Below are positions 1 through 7,629 of a DNA stretch of 21,790 bases, in pieces; within the stretch, counting starts at the first letter, position 1, and the number at the start of each line of letters is the position of its first letter. Made by a program: the position numbers and the translations under genes. This DNA comes from Betaproteobacteria bacterium (GTDB taxonomy: Bacteria; Pseudomonadota; Gammaproteobacteria; Burkholderiales; Burkholderiaceae_C). The stretch covers positions 1-21,790 of the forward strand of contig RGEP01000010.1 of the NCBI GenBank assembly GCA_009918225.1, read 5' to 3'. The notes under the pieces are model-generated. The model did not search any database. It was not told the origin of the DNA and was given only the letters and a program-made list of their open reading frames with translations.

Positions 1-1333
1 GCGCAGGCGCGGGTGCTGGTGACCTCGGCCTCGCGATGGGAAAGCCTGTGGTCGGCCATCGGCCCCACCGCAGGCCACCCACCTTCAGCGCCCGGGCTGC
101 CACAGGTCGTGGTCTTGGTGGATGCGCAAGCAATGGGCAGCGCCAGCACAGCGCGACCGGTTTCCGATCCACCGACCCTCCTGCCATGGGCCGAGCTGGC
201 AGCCGCGCCTGTGCGCGCACGGCCCCGTGTGATCGATGCTGACTTGGCCGCCATCCTGTACACCTCGGGCAGCACCGGTCTGCCCAAGGGGGTGATGCTG
301 TCGCACCGCAATCTGGTGGTGGGTGCGCGCAGCGTCGTGGAGTACCTGGGCAACGGGCCGCAGGATGTCTTGCTGGCGGTCTTGCCCTTGAGCTTTGATG
401 CGGGCTTCAGCCAGCTCACCACCGCCTTCACCGCAGGGGCCCAGGTGGTGCTGCTCAACCACCTGATGCCGCAGGATGTGCCGCGGACCATGGCCCGATA
501 TGGCGTGACGGGCTTGACCGCCGTGCCACCCCTGTATCACCAGTTGGCCCAGTTGGCCCAAGCTGCACCCGGCGCCGCCTCGGCCCCATCGGCAGGCTCG
601 GCCGCTGCTCCAGGGGCCGGCCCATCCGCACGCCTGCTTCAAGCCGCCGCCCACCTGCGCTACTTCGCTTCGACCGGTGGTGCCATGCCTTCGGCCACCC
701 TGGCTGCGCTGCGCCGCGCCTGGCCACAGGCCCGCCCCTTTCTGATGTACGGTTTGACCGAAGCCTTTCGCTCCACCTATTTGCCGCCAGAGGAAGTCGA
801 CCGCCGGCCCGGCTCGATCGGACGGGCCATTCCGCATGCCGAAGTGCTGGTGCTCGATGAGCAGGGCCGCGAGTGCGCGCCCGATGTGCCGGGCGAACTC
901 GTGCCGCTCGGCTGCGCAGGTGCTGCCCGAGTGGGTGGTGTTCTCCGGTGACCGTGTGCGGCGTGACGCCGATGGCTTTCTGTACCACCTGGGCCGCTTC
1001 GACGAATTGATCAAAACCTCGGGCTACCGGGTCAGCCCCGCTGAAATCGAAGCGGCCTTGCTGGGGGTTGCCGAGGTCGACGAGTGCGTGGTGTTTGGCC
1101 AAGACGATGAGGCTTTGGGCCAGCGCATCGTGGCGGTGCTGGCGGGGGCCAATGTGCGCACAGGCGGTGGGCCGGCCGCTGAGGGGCTCAACGCTTCGGT
1201 TCTGCGCCAGTGCCGGCAGCAACTCCCAGCCTTCATGGTGCCGGCTCGGTTGGTGTGGCATGGGCCCTCGCTGCCCCGCAACCCCAACGGCAAGTTCGAC
1301 CGCTCGGCCTTGAAGGCCCGCTATGCCCCCTGA
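1..1333 (+). pseudogene. AMP-dependent acyl-CoA/acyl-ACP ligase, exosortase A-associated type; partial and frame-disrupted
   Basis: The open frame enters from the left edge, so the N-terminus is outside the window. The first part carries the phosphate-binding motif TSGSTGLPKG (around base 270) and the motif YGLTEAF (around 750), and runs to about base 905 in frame 1. The C-terminal subdomain continues in frame 2 from about 920, with VFSGDRVRRDADGFLYHLGR, the hinge motif IKTSGYRVSP and the catalytic-lysine motif NPNGKFDR, ending at the TGA at 1331-1333. Between GELV and FSGD only about 14 codons remain. Relatives have some 25 more residues there (a GYW-type segment), so roughly 70-80 bases plus the frame seem lost. 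A low-complexity Ala/Pro/Ser/Gly insert lies near 565-640. The family activates an acyl group as its adenylate, probably for loading onto a carrier protein; the ACP just downstream fits. The alternative explanation is an assembly error. Confidence 0.75.
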
Positions 1334-1409
1334 CCCCAGCGGTCGGCTCCGCCTTCGACCGGGTCGCCCCGTCGCGCCTGGCCCGGGGTGGCGATAGGCA
1401 GAAGGGGAT

Positions 1410-1661
1410 TCAGCTCTGCGGGGTCCGCTCAGCCGACTCGATGAAGGCCCACAGGCTGCCCACCGTAGCAAAGGTGCGGCCGTCGACCTCATCATCGGCC
1501 ACCCGAATGCCCAGGCGCTGTTCCAGTGCCGCGATCAGGTCGATCACCGCCATGGAATCCAACTCCGGCAGGGCGCCCAGCAGGGGGGTGTTGGCATCGA
1601 AGCTCAGGGCACGGCCTTGCAGGCCCAGGACTTCATCGAGGAGAAACAGCAACTCGCTCAC
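1410..1661 (-). CDS. Acyl carrier protein, exosortase A cluster type
   Basis: This is an 83-residue acidic helical protein with the phosphopantetheine-attachment motif ELDSM (the Ser should carry the arm) in the context LLGALPELDSMAVIDLI. That context is typical of the carrier proteins found beside TIGR03098-type AMP ligases in exosortase-A gene sets. It would hold an acyl chain activated by a ligase such as the convergent one at 1-1333; the two stop codons are about 76 bases apart. The start is GTG at 1659-1661. No in-frame ATG, GTG or TTG lies just upstream, and no clear Shine-Dalgarno sequence is visible. The only nearby ATG, 5 bases upstream, is out of frame and followed at once by TGA. 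The gene lies 51 bases after moeB on the same strand and may share its transcript. The final substrate is unknown. Confidence 0.82.
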   Translation of the reverse strand: MSELLFLLDEVLGLQGRALSFDANTPLLGALPELDSMAVIDLIAALEQRLGIRVADDEVDGRTFATVGSLWAFIESAERTPQS

Positions 1662-1712
1662 GGCATCGAGATCTAGGGAAAACCCGTATTCTCCCTGATT
1701 TTGGCCGAGGCT

Positions 1713-2331
1713 TCAGCCGGGGGCGATCCGCGCGGAGCAAACCGGGCAATGGGCTTGGCGGGCCAAACGCACCTCGTCCCATTGCGCGGTGCGCAAGTCC
1801 AACATGCAAAGGCGGCCGGCCAAACTGCTGCCCGTGCCCGCCAGAAGCTTGAGCGCTTCGGCTGCTTGCAGGCTGCCGATGATGCCCACCAGCGGAGCGA
1901 ACACGCCCATGGTGGCGCAGCGCACCTCTTCAAAGGTGGTGTCCGGTGGGAACACGCAGGCGTAGCAAGGGTTCTCGGGCAGCCGCGTGTCGTACACCGA
2001 AATCTGGCCATCCCAGCTCTTGCAGACATTCGATGCGCGCCAGCGGGTTCATCTGCAGCATCCGTTGCCGGGCCGATGCCACCTTGGGCTGTCCAACGCT
2101 GTCCTGGCCGTGTGCGATCTGGCGCTGCAGGTTGGTGACGTCCACGGTGTCGTGGTCCACCAGGGTGATGTGCCCCACGCCACCGCCTGCCAGGTACAGG
2201 GCCACCGGCGAGCCCAGGCCCCCGGCACCGATCACCAGGGCGCGCGAGGACAAAAGCCGTTCCTGCCCTTGGATGCCCACTTCGGGCAGCAGGATATGGC
2301 GCGAGTAGCGCAGCAGCTCGTCGTCGGTCAT
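1713..2331 (-). pseudogene. moeB: MoeB/ThiF-type adenylyltransferase (E1-like), internally deleted and frameshifted
   Basis: The intact enzyme adenylates the C-terminal glycine of a small sulfur carrier (MoaD or ThiS) for molybdopterin or thiamine synthesis. The N-terminal part, from the ATG at 2329-2331, shows the nucleotide-binding motif GAGGLGSP (residues about 36-43) and TNLQRQIAH. After about residue 105 (near 2014-2022) the frame changes and the protein resumes as WDGQISVYDTRLPENPCYAC, continuing to the zinc-binding CPVC and the TGA at 1713-1715. The segment with the DCSDN-type motif and the strand leading to SGAAIR is absent, about 45-55 residues by comparison with the family. As read, the product cannot be functional. 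It follows ctpA on the same strand with a 26-base gap, a common linkage in Burkholderiales. An assembly gap is the main alternative. Confidence 0.8.
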
Positions 2332-2357
2332 CGGTGAGCCGGCGCCCCGCGAAGGGA

Positions 2358-3785
2358 TCAGGACTCGGGGGCCTGCGCCTTGCGCTCGGTCGCCCCTTTG
2401 CTGGCCATCACCGGCTTGCCCTTGAGTTGGTTGAGCGCCTGCTGCAAGGGGAAATCTTCGGCACTGCCGAACTCCGGCAGGGGCTTGATTTCATTGTTCT
2501 TGCTCATTTCTTCGAGCTTCTTGCGGGCCTCTTCGCGGGCCTTTTCACGCGCTTCATCCTTGGCTTCTTCGCCTTGGGTGAGGTGCTTGCTCAGGTCGGC
2601 CTCACGGGTGCGCAGCGCTGCAAAGACGTTGCCCTCGGCGGTTTCGTCGAGCCATACGTCGGGCACGATGCCCTTGGCTTGGATGCTGCGCCCGCTGGGG
2701 GTGTAGTAGCGCGCCGTGGTGATCTTCAAGGCGGTTTCGGCCGAGAGCTGGCGCACGGTTTGCACCGAGCCCTTGCCGAAGGTTTGCGCGCCCATGATGG
2801 TGGCGCGCTTGTGGTCTTGCAGAGCGCCGGCCACGATTTCACTGGCCGAAGCCGAGCCCTCGTTGACCAGCACCACCAGCGGCACCTTCTTCACGGCATC
2901 GGGCAGCCGGCGCAGCGGGTCGTTGCCGCCGCGGCGCAGGTAGTGCTCGGGCGTGGCCTTGAAGATGGCTTTGGAATCTTGCAGCTGGCCGTTGGTGGAC
3001 ACCACCACGACATCAGACGGCAAGAAGGCTGCGGACATGGCCACCGCGCCTTCGAGCAGGCCGCCCGGGTCGTTGCGCAGGTCCAGCACCAGGCCCTTGA
3101 GCTGGGGGTCTTGCTTGTACAGCTCATCAAGCTTGCGCACAAAGTCATCAACCGTGCGGTCTTGGAACTGGCTGACCCGCAACCAACCGTAGCCCGGCTC
3201 CACCATCTTGGCGCGCACGCTTTGCATGCGGATTTCTTCGCGAATGATGGTCACCGGGAAGCTGCGGCTCTCGGCCTTGCGGAAGATGGTCAGCACCACC
3301 TTGGTGGCGGGCTCGCCGCGCATGCGCTTGACGGCCTGGTCCATGCTCAGGCCCTTGACGGGCGTGTCGTCGATGCGGGTGATCAGGTCGCCACTCTTCA
3401 GGCCCGCCCTGAAGGCAGGCGAGCCCTCGATGGGGGAGACCACCTTGACCACGCCGTCTTCCATGCCGATCTCGATGCCCACGCCCACGAAGCGCCCGCT
3501 GGTGCCTTCGCGGAATTCCTTGAAGCTCTTCTTGTCGAAGTACTGGCTGTGTGGGTCGAGCCCGGAGACCATGCCCGAGATGGCATCGGTGATCAGTTTC
3601 TTTTCGTCAACCGCTTCAACGTAGTCGCTCTTGACGATGCCGAACACGGCCGCGAGTTGCTGCAGCTCTTCCAGGGGCAGCGGTGAAAACGCGCTGCGTG
3701 CATAGGCCGAGAATTGGAGTGTGGTCAACGCGCCGGCCAGCGCGCCGATGGCCACCAGGCCAGCAACCTTGAATTTGGAGCTCAT
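2358..3785 (-). CDS. ctpA: Carboxyl-terminal processing protease, S41 family
   Basis: This periplasmic serine protease of 475 residues trims or degrades proteins from their C-terminus and is often linked to peptidoglycan-hydrolase turnover. A signal anchor is visible at residues 5-30 (VAGLVAIGALAGALTTL). A PDZ domain follows at about 95-180 (FVGVGIEIG, SGDLITRIDD). The S41 catalytic core has NEGSASASE at about 308-316 and the lysine of TFGKGS near 338, giving the Ser/Lys dyad. A charged coiled-coil-like tail (Glu/Lys/Ala/Arg rich) lies at about 400-430. I chose the ATG at 3783-3785 over a TTG two codons earlier because a purine-rich GGATCGG lies 7 bases before it. The length is normal and no lesion is visible, unlike moeB downstream and fbpC upstream on the same strand. 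Confidence 0.93.
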   Translation of the reverse strand: MSSKFKVAGLVAIGALAGALTTLQFSAYARSAFSPLPLEELQQLAAVFGIVKSDYVEAVDEKKLITDAISGMVSGLDPHSQYFDKKSFKEFREGTSGRFVGVGIEIGMEDGVVKVVSPIEGSPAFRAGLKSGDLITRIDDTPVKGLSMDQAVKRMRGEPATKVVLTIFRKAESRSFPVTIIREEIRMQSVRAKMVEPGYGWLRVSQFQDRTVDDFVRKLDELYKQDPQLKGLVLDLRNDPGGLLEGAVAMSAAFLPSDVVVVSTNGQLQDSKAIFKATPEHYLRRGGNDPLRRLPDAVKKVPLVVLVNEGSASASEIVAGALQDHKRATIMGAQTFGKGSVQTVRQLSAETALKITTARYYTPSGRSIQAKGIVPDVWLDETAEGNVFAALRTREADLSKHLTQGEEAKDEAREKAREEARKKLEEMSKNNEIKPLPEFGSAEDFPLQQALNQLKGKPVMASKGATERKAQAPES

Positions 3786-3830
3786 GTTCAATCCGATCCC
3801 GCGTTGCCGCGATCTCCCAGCAATGCCCTG

Positions 3831-3836
3831 ATTCTA
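3831..3836 (-). promoter_or_regulatory. Possible -10 element for ctpA
   Basis: In the 102-base gap between the fbpC stop and the ctpA start, the minus strand has TAGAAT (one mismatch to TATAAT) 46 bases before the ctpA ATG. The corresponding -35 position (TGCCTC) is a poor match, so this is only a weak candidate. No hairpin or other feature stands out in the rest of the gap. Confidence 0.25.
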
Positions 3837-3887
3837 GGGACTGGCGGCGTTTTGAGGCAGGGCCCGCGCTGAAGTTCCTGAGCGGGT

Positions 3888-4726
3888 TCAGCCCATACGT
3901 GGAAAGGTCACCACATGGTCCATCTGCAGCCGAATGCCGATCCATTCGCCCAAGTGGTGGTCATGGTGGCTGGGCACATGGGTCAGGACCTGCTCACCGG
4001 TGGCCAGACGCAAGGTATACAGGAACTCGGAGCCCCGAAAAGCCTTGCGCTCGATGCGGCCCTTCACGGGGCTGTCGTCATCGTGCAAGATGTCGTCGGC
4101 GCGAAGCAGCACATCACACTGCCCGTTGGGGTAGGCGCTGGGCAAGGGGCACTCATTGGGGTTGTCGATTTCACCCAGCGGCGTGTGCACGCAGGGCCCG
4201 TGTGCGCACATGATGATCTGGGCCGGGGCGAACACCGCATGCCCAATGAACTCGGCCACAAAACGGGTAGCGGGCCGGTGGTACAGCTCATAGGGGCTGT
4301 CCCACTGTTCCAGCGCACCTTGGTGCATGACCCCAATCACATCGCCCAGGGCAAAGGCTTCTTGCTGGTCATGGGTGACAAACAGGGCTGTTGTGCCGGT
4401 TTGCTTGAGGATGGTGCGCAGGTCATGGGCCAGGCGCTCGCGCAGGTCCACGTCCAGGCTGGAAAACGGCTCATCCAACAGCAACAGCTGCGGGCGCGGC
4501 GCGAGCGCGCGTGCCAGGGCGATCCGCTGCTGCTGGCCACCCGAAAGCTGCCCTCGCTCAGGCGCTCCAGGCCGGCAATCCCGCGCAAGAGGCTGGTCTT
4601 GCCGCAGCCTGAGGGGCCAATCAGCACCCCAATCTGGCCGGCGGCCAGGCCCAGAGACACCCCGTTGGCCGCGGCGCGGCTGGCGCCTGGGTAGCGCAGG
4701 GTGATCTGGTCGGCCTGAAGAAACAT
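3888..4726 (-). pseudogene. fbpC: Iron(III) ABC transporter ATP-binding protein, FbpC-like, internally deleted
   Basis: From the ATG at 4724-4726 (preceded by AGGCGG) the first 59 residues contain Walker A (GPSGCGKTS). At about 4548-4552 the frame jumps directly to the ABC signature QLSGGQQQR, then Walker B (LLLLDEPFSSLD), the H-loop (FVTHD) and a TOBE-like C-terminal domain ending at 3888. Everything normally between Walker A and the signature is missing, including the Q-loop and much of the helical subdomain. That is about 75 residues (roughly 230 bases) by comparison with FbpC proteins. The two halves are in different frames, so no functional ATPase can be made from the sequence as given. 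The intact permease fbpB is divergent across an 85-base gap holding a Fur-box candidate. Either the gene is decaying or the assembly collapsed here. Confidence 0.82.
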
Positions 4727-4752
4727 CCGCCTATGATACGGGCTTGCCCGCA

Positions 4753-4771
4753 AATGCAAACCATTCCCATT
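4753..4771. promoter_or_regulatory. Candidate Fur box between fbpC and fbpB
   Basis: The 19 bases AATGCAAACCATTCCCATT resemble proteobacterial Fur boxes of the form AATGNNAATNATTNNCATT. The site is imperfectly palindromic (AATG at one end, CATT at the other) and lies in the 85-base divergent gap, 27 bases from the fbpC start and 41 from the fbpB start. Fur with Fe(II) would repress both transporter genes when iron is plentiful. The consensus is from memory. Minus-strand hexamers TTTGCA and TATCAT overlap or adjoin the site and could be an fbpC promoter. Confidence 0.55.
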
Positions 4772-4811
4772 CAGTTGACCTGAGGCGCCACCGGGCACCT
4801 GGGTACCGTCC

Positions 4812-6482
4812 ATGCGCCTGATCAGCCTCTTCACCGCGCTCCTGTGTGCCGCCCTGGGCCTGCCGGTCCTGGGCGTGCTGGGCGCCTGGTTGGCCGCTGA
4901 TGCGCAGGCCTGGGCCACCCTGGTCCACCAGTGGGACACCGTCTTGCCGGCTTACGCGCTGAATTCAGCGGTACTGGTGACGGCCGTGGCCTTGGGCGTG
5001 ACCCTGATGGGTGCGGGAGCTGCGGCTGCGGTCACCTTGTTTGAGTTTCCCGGGCGGTCGGTGTTTGAGTGGGCCCTCTTGCTGCCCTTGGCCATGCCGG
5101 CCTATGTGTTGGCCTATGCCTATACGGACGCTCTGCAGTTCAGCGGGCCGCTGCAGAGCGCGCTGCGCCTGGCTTTCGGGCTCGAAGGCGCCCTGTGGCC
5201 GGATGTGCGCAGCCTGGGTGCTGCTGTCGTGTTGTTCACCCTGGCCCTGTACCCCTATGTGTACCTGCTCACCCGAACCGCATTGGCCGAGCGCGGCGTG
5301 CAAATGATGGAGGCCGCACGCTTGCTTGGGGCGGGCTTTTGGCGCCGAGTGGCAGAAGTCGCCTTGCCGCTGGCACGGCCGGCCATCGTGGCCGGGGTGG
5401 CCCTGGCCCTTATGGAGACCCTGGCTGACTACGGGGTCAGCGCCTTCTTCGGCTTAGACACGCTGGCCACTGGCATCTACAAGGCGTGGCTGGCCATGAA
5501 CGACCGCTGGGCGGCTGCTCAGCTGGCTTCCTTGCTGCTGGTGGTGGTGGCGCTGTTGCTGTGGATGGAGCGCCGGGCCCAGGCCCGCTTGCGCTTTGCC
5601 AGTACTCGGCAGGGACCAGCCAGTTCGCAGGACGCCAGGCCCTTGCACTTGCGTGGCGGCTTGGCGCTCTTGGCCCTGATCTTGTGTGGCGTTCCCGTCT
5701 TGTTGGGCTTTGTGGTTCCCGTGGCGTTGCTGCTGCGTTTGCTGTGGCAGGAATGGCAGTTCTCCGAATGGGGCCTGCCGGTGGCGGCCTTTGCGAACTG
5801 GGCCTGGGCCAGCTTCCGCTTGGCCCTGGTGGCCGCTGGCTTGGCCACCGGTTTGGCCTTGTTGTTGGCCTTCTTGCAGCGTTTCAATCAGCGTTCAGGT
5901 GCTGGGGGCTGGGACCGATTGGCCCATGCGGGTCTGGGCTTTGGGGCGCAGGTGATGGGCCTGGGCTATGCCGTGCCGGGCGGGGTGATCGCGGTGGGCA
6001 TCCTCTTGCCCCTGGCCTGGCTGCAGGCCGTGGTGCCGCAGTGGGGGCTGCCAGCCCTGTTCACCGGAACGGTGGCGGGCCTGATGATGGCCTATCTGGT
6101 GCGTTTTTCGGCGGTGGCCCTGCAGGCGGTGGAGTCGGGCTACGCGCGGGTGCCGGTGGCGGTGGACGATACCGCCCGGCTGCTGGGCGCGCACCCCGGT
6201 CGGGTGCTGCGCGAATTGCACCTGCCTTTGCTGCGACGCAGCGCGCTGGCTGCGCTGCTGCTGGTGTTTGTGGATGTGATGAAGGAGCTGCCGGCCACGC
6301 TTGTGTTGCGGCCCTTCAACGCCGACACCCTGGCGGTGGTGGCCTTCAACCTGGCGCGTGACGAACGCTTGGGCGAAGCGGCCCTGCCCAGTTTGGCCAT
6401 CGTGTTGGTGGGCTTGATCCCGGTGGTGCTCTTGTCTCGAGCGCTGCGTGCGGCTCCAGGGCCTTCGCCCAACACCCCTTAG
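4812..6482 (+). CDS. fbpB: Iron(III) ABC transporter permease, FbpB-like (fused double permease)
   Basis: This is a 556-residue, highly hydrophobic inner-membrane protein with two tandem permease halves, the usual architecture and length of FbpB/AfuB proteins. Each half has an EAA loop that docks on the ATPase: EAARLLGAGFWRRVAEVALP at about residue 160, and DTARLLGAHPGRVLREL at about 455. Around a dozen membrane segments are evident. The frame is open and undisturbed throughout. Its ATPase partner is the divergent, damaged fbpC. No periplasmic iron-binding protein (FbpA) lies in the window. The ATG at 4812 fits the first membrane segment (LISLFTALLCAALGLPVLGVLG), but no strong ribosome binding site precedes it. 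It converges with senB, with 21 bases between the stop codons. The substrate (ferric iron) is inferred from the family and the Fur-box candidate. Confidence 0.88.
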   Translation: MRLISLFTALLCAALGLPVLGVLGAWLAADAQAWATLVHQWDTVLPAYALNSAVLVTAVALGVTLMGAGAAAAVTLFEFPGRSVFEWALLLPLAMPAYVLAYAYTDALQFSGPLQSALRLAFGLEGALWPDVRSLGAAVVLFTLALYPYVYLLTRTALAERGVQMMEAARLLGAGFWRRVAEVALPLARPAIVAGVALALMETLADYGVSAFFGLDTLATGIYKAWLAMNDRWAAAQLASLLLVVVALLLWMERRAQARLRFASTRQGPASSQDARPLHLRGGLALLALILCGVPVLLGFVVPVALLLRLLWQEWQFSEWGLPVAAFANWAWASFRLALVAAGLATGLALLLAFLQRFNQRSGAGGWDRLAHAGLGFGAQVMGLGYAVPGGVIAVGILLPLAWLQAVVPQWGLPALFTGTVAGLMMAYLVRFSAVALQAVESGYARVPVAVDDTARLLGAHPGRVLRELHLPLLRRSALAALLLVFVDVMKELPATLVLRPFNADTLAVVAFNLARDERLGEAALPSLAIVLVGLIPVVLLSRALRAAPGPSPNTP

Positions 6483-6489
6483 TGCAGCC

Positions 6490-6505
6490 AGCGGCTGAGG
6501 CCGCT
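6490..6505. terminator. Short GC hairpin between convergent fbpB and senB
   Basis: AGCGGC, loop TGAG, GCCGCT forms a 6-base-pair stem in the 21-base gap between the two convergent genes, overlapping the senB stop codon. No run of T follows on either strand, so it may be only a weak bidirectional terminator. Confidence 0.3.
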
Positions 6506-7610
6506 ACTTCCGCTGCTGTTGATGCGCCTGTACCAGCGCCTGCGCAAGCGACTGCACGGCCTGGGCCTCGCGTGCCGGCTCGAAGCAGGTCGCCCGCCTC
6601 TGGGCTTGTTGCTGCAAAGCGGCGCGAAAGTCGGGATCGAGCTGAAAGCGAAGCAGGGCCTGCGCCAAACCGTCTGCATCGCCCACTTCGAAATAGCCGG
6701 CGTAGTCGGCGCCCAACATGCCCACATTGCCCGCCACGCGGCTGGCAATGACGGGGGTTCCGCTGCACAGGGCTTCCATGATGACGTGTGCGCCGCCTTC
6801 CACGCGGCTGGTGTGAACCAACACATGGGCCCGCTGGATGCGCCGCCGTGCCTGTTCATGCGTGCACCCGCCCAACCAGCGGTACAGCGGACAGGCCGCT
6901 TGGGTGGCCTGTGCCGCTGCGCCCAGCGCCGGGTCCAGGGCGGCCCCCAGGTGATCGATGCGGATACCGGGGCCCCTGGGCATCGTCTGCCCTGCGGCCC
7001 TGAGTTGCAAGCGCTCGGCCGCCCCAAACAGGGTGCGCGGGTCCTTCTCTTCGCGCAGATGCCCCACCATCACCGCCCGCAAAGGGCTGTGGCCAAGATC
7101 GGCCTTGCTGAGCTGGCGACGTGTGGTGGTCGATTGAAAAACGGTTTGCGCCTTGTGCCGCAGCGCTGCCGGCAGGTCCAGGCTGGCCTGGTCCTGCAGC
7201 ACCACCAAGCGCTGGGCGGCCTGCAGGGACCCCATCACGGTTTGGGCGATGCCTGGTTCAGGGCTGGGCAGGTCCTTGTACAGGTCGGTGCCCGTGAGCA
7301 CCACCGCCAGGCCGGGTGTGCCGTGGTGCCCGTGCCATGCCTGTATGGACGCAGCGGAGCGTCGGGCGTGCAAGGCGATCATGGCCTGCGCTTGAGCTGC
7401 CAGGGCCTGAAGCTGCGCCGCCTTGAGGCCGGCCGCGCTGGCCCCCACCGCCTGCATTCGGCCTTGCGGCCAGCCGTCCACCAACACCACCGTATGCTTG
7501 GCGCTGAGATGGCGGGCCCAGCGGCGGGCCGTTTGCCAGTTGCCGTTGTTGGCGTCGGCCCACGCAGGGGTGACGATCACCACCACGGTTCGGGCCTGTT
7601 TGGATGTCAT
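6504..7610 (-). CDS. senB: Selenosugar synthase SenB-like (TIGR04348-type glycosyltransferase)
   Basis: This is a 368-residue protein of glycosyltransferase GT-B fold. The N-terminus VVIVTPAWADANNGNWQTAR is the hallmark of the TIGR04348/SenB family. The C-terminal donor-binding domain has TSRVEGGAHVIMEALCSGTP and ASRVAGNVGMLG. SenB couples selenophosphate with UDP-N-acetylglucosamine to make a selenosugar, the selenium donor for selenoneine (established for SenB of Variovorax). It is cytoplasmic and has no signal or membrane segment. The divergent neighbour is SenA, 19 bases away, and EgtD lies beyond it. The ATG at 7608-7610 is directly before the conserved N-terminus. No Shine-Dalgarno sequence precedes it. 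A minus-strand TATAAC six bases upstream hints at a leaderless transcript. No lesion is visible. Confidence 0.87.
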   Translation of the reverse strand: MTSKQARTVVVIVTPAWADANNGNWQTARRWARHLSAKHTVVLVDGWPQGRMQAVGASAAGLKAAQLQALAAQAQAMIALHARRSAASIQAWHGHHGTPGLAVVLTGTDLYKDLPSPEPGIAQTVMGSLQAAQRLVVLQDQASLDLPAALRHKAQTVFQSTTTRRQLSKADLGHSPLRAVMVGHLREEKDPRTLFGAAERLQLRAAGQTMPRGPGIRIDHLGAALDPALGAAAQATQAACPLYRWLGGCTHEQARRRIQRAHVLVHTSRVEGGAHVIMEALCSGTPVIASRVAGNVGMLGADYAGYFEVGDADGLAQALLRFQLDPDFRAALQQQAQRRATCFEPAREAQAVQSLAQALVQAHQQQRK

Positions 7611-7629
7611 GCAAGGGTTATATCGCGAG
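7611..7629. promoter_or_regulatory. 19-base divergent senB/senA start region
   Basis: Only 19 bases separate the two start codons, so at least one promoter must lie in coding sequence. A plus-strand TATATC (7619-7624) and an overlapping minus-strand TATAAC (7617-7622) sit five to six bases before the senA and senB ATGs respectively. -35 matches are poor on both sides. An AAGGG at 7613-7617 is 12 bases from the senA ATG, somewhat far for ribosome binding. Confidence 0.35.

Noticed and set aside
2334..3686. Long plus-strand open frame (450 codons) antisense to ctpA
   Set aside because: It mirrors the GC codon bias of ctpA and has no family motif; ctpA itself is clearly real.
7423..7629. N-terminal extension of senA inside senB
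   Set aside because: The extra sequence is antisense to senB and has no family likeness; the ATG at 7630 fits SenA length.
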